DNA of 6,129 bases from an uncultured Bacteroidales bacterium (lineage in GTDB: Bacteria; Bacteroidota; Bacteroidia; Bacteroidales; UBA932), in assembly GCA_946545765.1 (NCBI GenBank), contig CAMNNS010000093.1, forward strand, positions 1-6,129, in the 5' to 3' direction. Under the pieces are notes generated by a model. The model had not been told where the DNA came from. It saw only the letters and a program-made list of their open reading frames with translations, and did not search any database. Numbering within the stretch: position 1 is the first letter of the stretch; each line of letters begins with the position of its first letter. Positions 5,260 through 6,129 of this stretch are shown here, one piece after another. Made by a program: the position numbers and the translations under genes.

Positions 5260-6129
5260 TTAAATCAAAGGGGCTAATAACCTAAACACTCCCTCTCTAA
5301 GTTTATCTTTTACAGGGCGTTTCTTCCAGCTCTTGAGTTCAATCTGTTCACACTTTTTAATATTCTCTAAAAATTCACCTTCCACAACCTTTGTACAATC
5401 TGAATTATATATTACAGACATTACCTCAAAGTTATGCTCAAAACTTCTCGAATCCATATTCGCAGAGCCAATTATAGATACATCGCCGTCTATACTAATT
5501 ACTTTGGAGTGATTGAATCCATTAGTAAATAGATATATTTTAATACCTGCCTCTAAAAGTTCTGTTACATAAGAGCGAGTACTAAAATGGGCAGTTACAC
5601 TATCACATCTTTTTGGTATCATTATCTTTACATCAATCCCCCCAAGTGCAGCAACTTTAAGGGCATTGAGAATAGACTCATTTGGAGTAAAGTATGGCGA
5701 TGTTATAAAGATATGATTTTTAGCAACATTTATTGCAGTAAAATAGCATTGCATAATACCTGCCCAATCGCTATCTGGCCCTGATGATATAATTTGCCCA
5801 TAAAAACTATCCCCACCTTTATCAGAGCGTTCTATATTATCTATCGCGATATGAGGGTAATACTTTTTAGTAAATTTTATCCTATGGTTCAATATAAAGT
5901 ACCTATCTAAAAGATAACTTGCTTGTAGGGCAAAAACACTCTCTCCATAAATTTTAACTTGAGTGTCGTACCATTCACCACGGCTGGTTCCATAATAATA
6001 TCTGTCAGCTATATTTACCCCACCCAAGAAACCAACCTTTCCATCTACAATCAATATCTTTCTGTGGTTTCTATAATTGATTTTAGACATCGGCATAAAG
6101 AATTTAACAGGAGAGAACTCCAAAACCTC
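5260..6129 (-). CDS. cls: Cardiolipin synthase, phospholipase D family (C-terminal 289 residues; start outside window)
   Basis: The frame is open to the right edge, and the visible part begins in mid-domain (EVLEFSPVKF), so the true start lies outside; the TTG at 6123 is an internal leucine codon. Two HKD active-site motifs of the phospholipase D superfamily are present: NHRKILIVD (H22, K24, D29 of the visible part) followed by GFLGGVNIADRY, and NHSKVISID (H207, K209, D214) followed by GSANMDSRSFEHNFEV. ITSPYFTPN at 142-150 is also typical of bacterial cardiolipin synthases. The enzyme joins two phosphatidylglycerol molecules (or related lipids) into cardiolipin at the cytoplasmic membrane. 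Full-length bacterial Cls proteins of about 480 aa have two N-terminal membrane helices, which would be in the missing part. The protein ends REGVFRLLAPLI, a family-like terminus. Another PLD-type phospholipid synthase is the only serious alternative. Confidence 0.92.
   Translation of the reverse strand, partial: EVLEFSPVKFFMPMSKINYRNHRKILIVDGKVGFLGGVNIADRYYYGTSRGEWYDTQVKIYGESVFALQASYLLDRYFILNHRIKFTKKYYPHIAIDNIERSDKGGDSFYGQIISSGPDSDWAGIMQCYFTAINVAKNHIFITSPYFTPNESILNALKVAALGGIDVKIMIPKRCDSVTAHFSTRSYVTELLEAGIKIYLFTNGFNHSKVISIDGDVSIIGSANMDSRSFEHNFEVMSVIYNSDCTKVVEGEFLENIKKCEQIELKSWKKRPVKDKLREGVFRLLAPLI

Noticed and set aside
6121..6123. TTG as the start codon of the cardiolipin synthase gene
   Set aside because: The frame continues upstream to the window edge, and starting here would remove the N-terminal membrane region expected in the family; it is an internal leucine.

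Overview
The window reads as a chromosomal segment of an AT-rich member of the Bacteroidales (Bacteroidota). The support is indirect: genes lack Shine-Dalgarno sequences, one promoter matches the Bacteroides -33/-7 type (TTG, 20 bp, TATATTTG), and the protein families present are typical of gut Bacteroidales. The genus cannot be named from this sequence. All six recognisable genes lie on the minus strand, so transcription runs from the right end of the window to the left.

Right part (6129 to 3303): a tightly packed run of housekeeping-type genes. It begins with the C-terminal part of a phospholipase D-type cardiolipin synthase (start outside the window). An 18 bp gap leads to a ROK-family sugar kinase resembling glucokinase, and a 40 bp gap leads to a D-2-hydroxyacid dehydrogenase. 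Spacing suggests one operon, although membrane lipid synthesis, sugar phosphorylation and hydroxyacid reduction do not form an obvious pathway.

Middle (3302 to 1849): a stand-alone AAA (AAA_14/DUF4143) ATPase of 440 aa with a PD-(D/E)xK-like C-terminal motif. Its 131 bp leader is built almost entirely of a 33 bp tandem repeat (three full copies and a partial one), and the copy nearest the gene contains the promoter -7 box.

Intergenic 1848 to 1445: about 400 bp without a credible gene but full of inverted repeats. It has a GC-richer, multi-hairpin block with two competing pairings, a pair of mirrored composite repeats, and a perfect 11 bp inverted repeat five bases before the next start codon.

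Left part (1444 to 1): an EcoRI-family adenine DNA methyltransferase (399 aa) followed after 9 bp by the first 78 codons of a DUF262 (GmrSD/SspE-type N-terminal domain) protein cut by the window edge. Together they look like a restriction-modification or related phage-defence cassette in which the methyltransferase is made first and a DUF262 effector, possibly with an HNH nuclease domain outside the window, second. The most interesting material is this pair, the EF-hand-like loop inside the methyltransferase, and the structured DNA between it and the ATPase gene.
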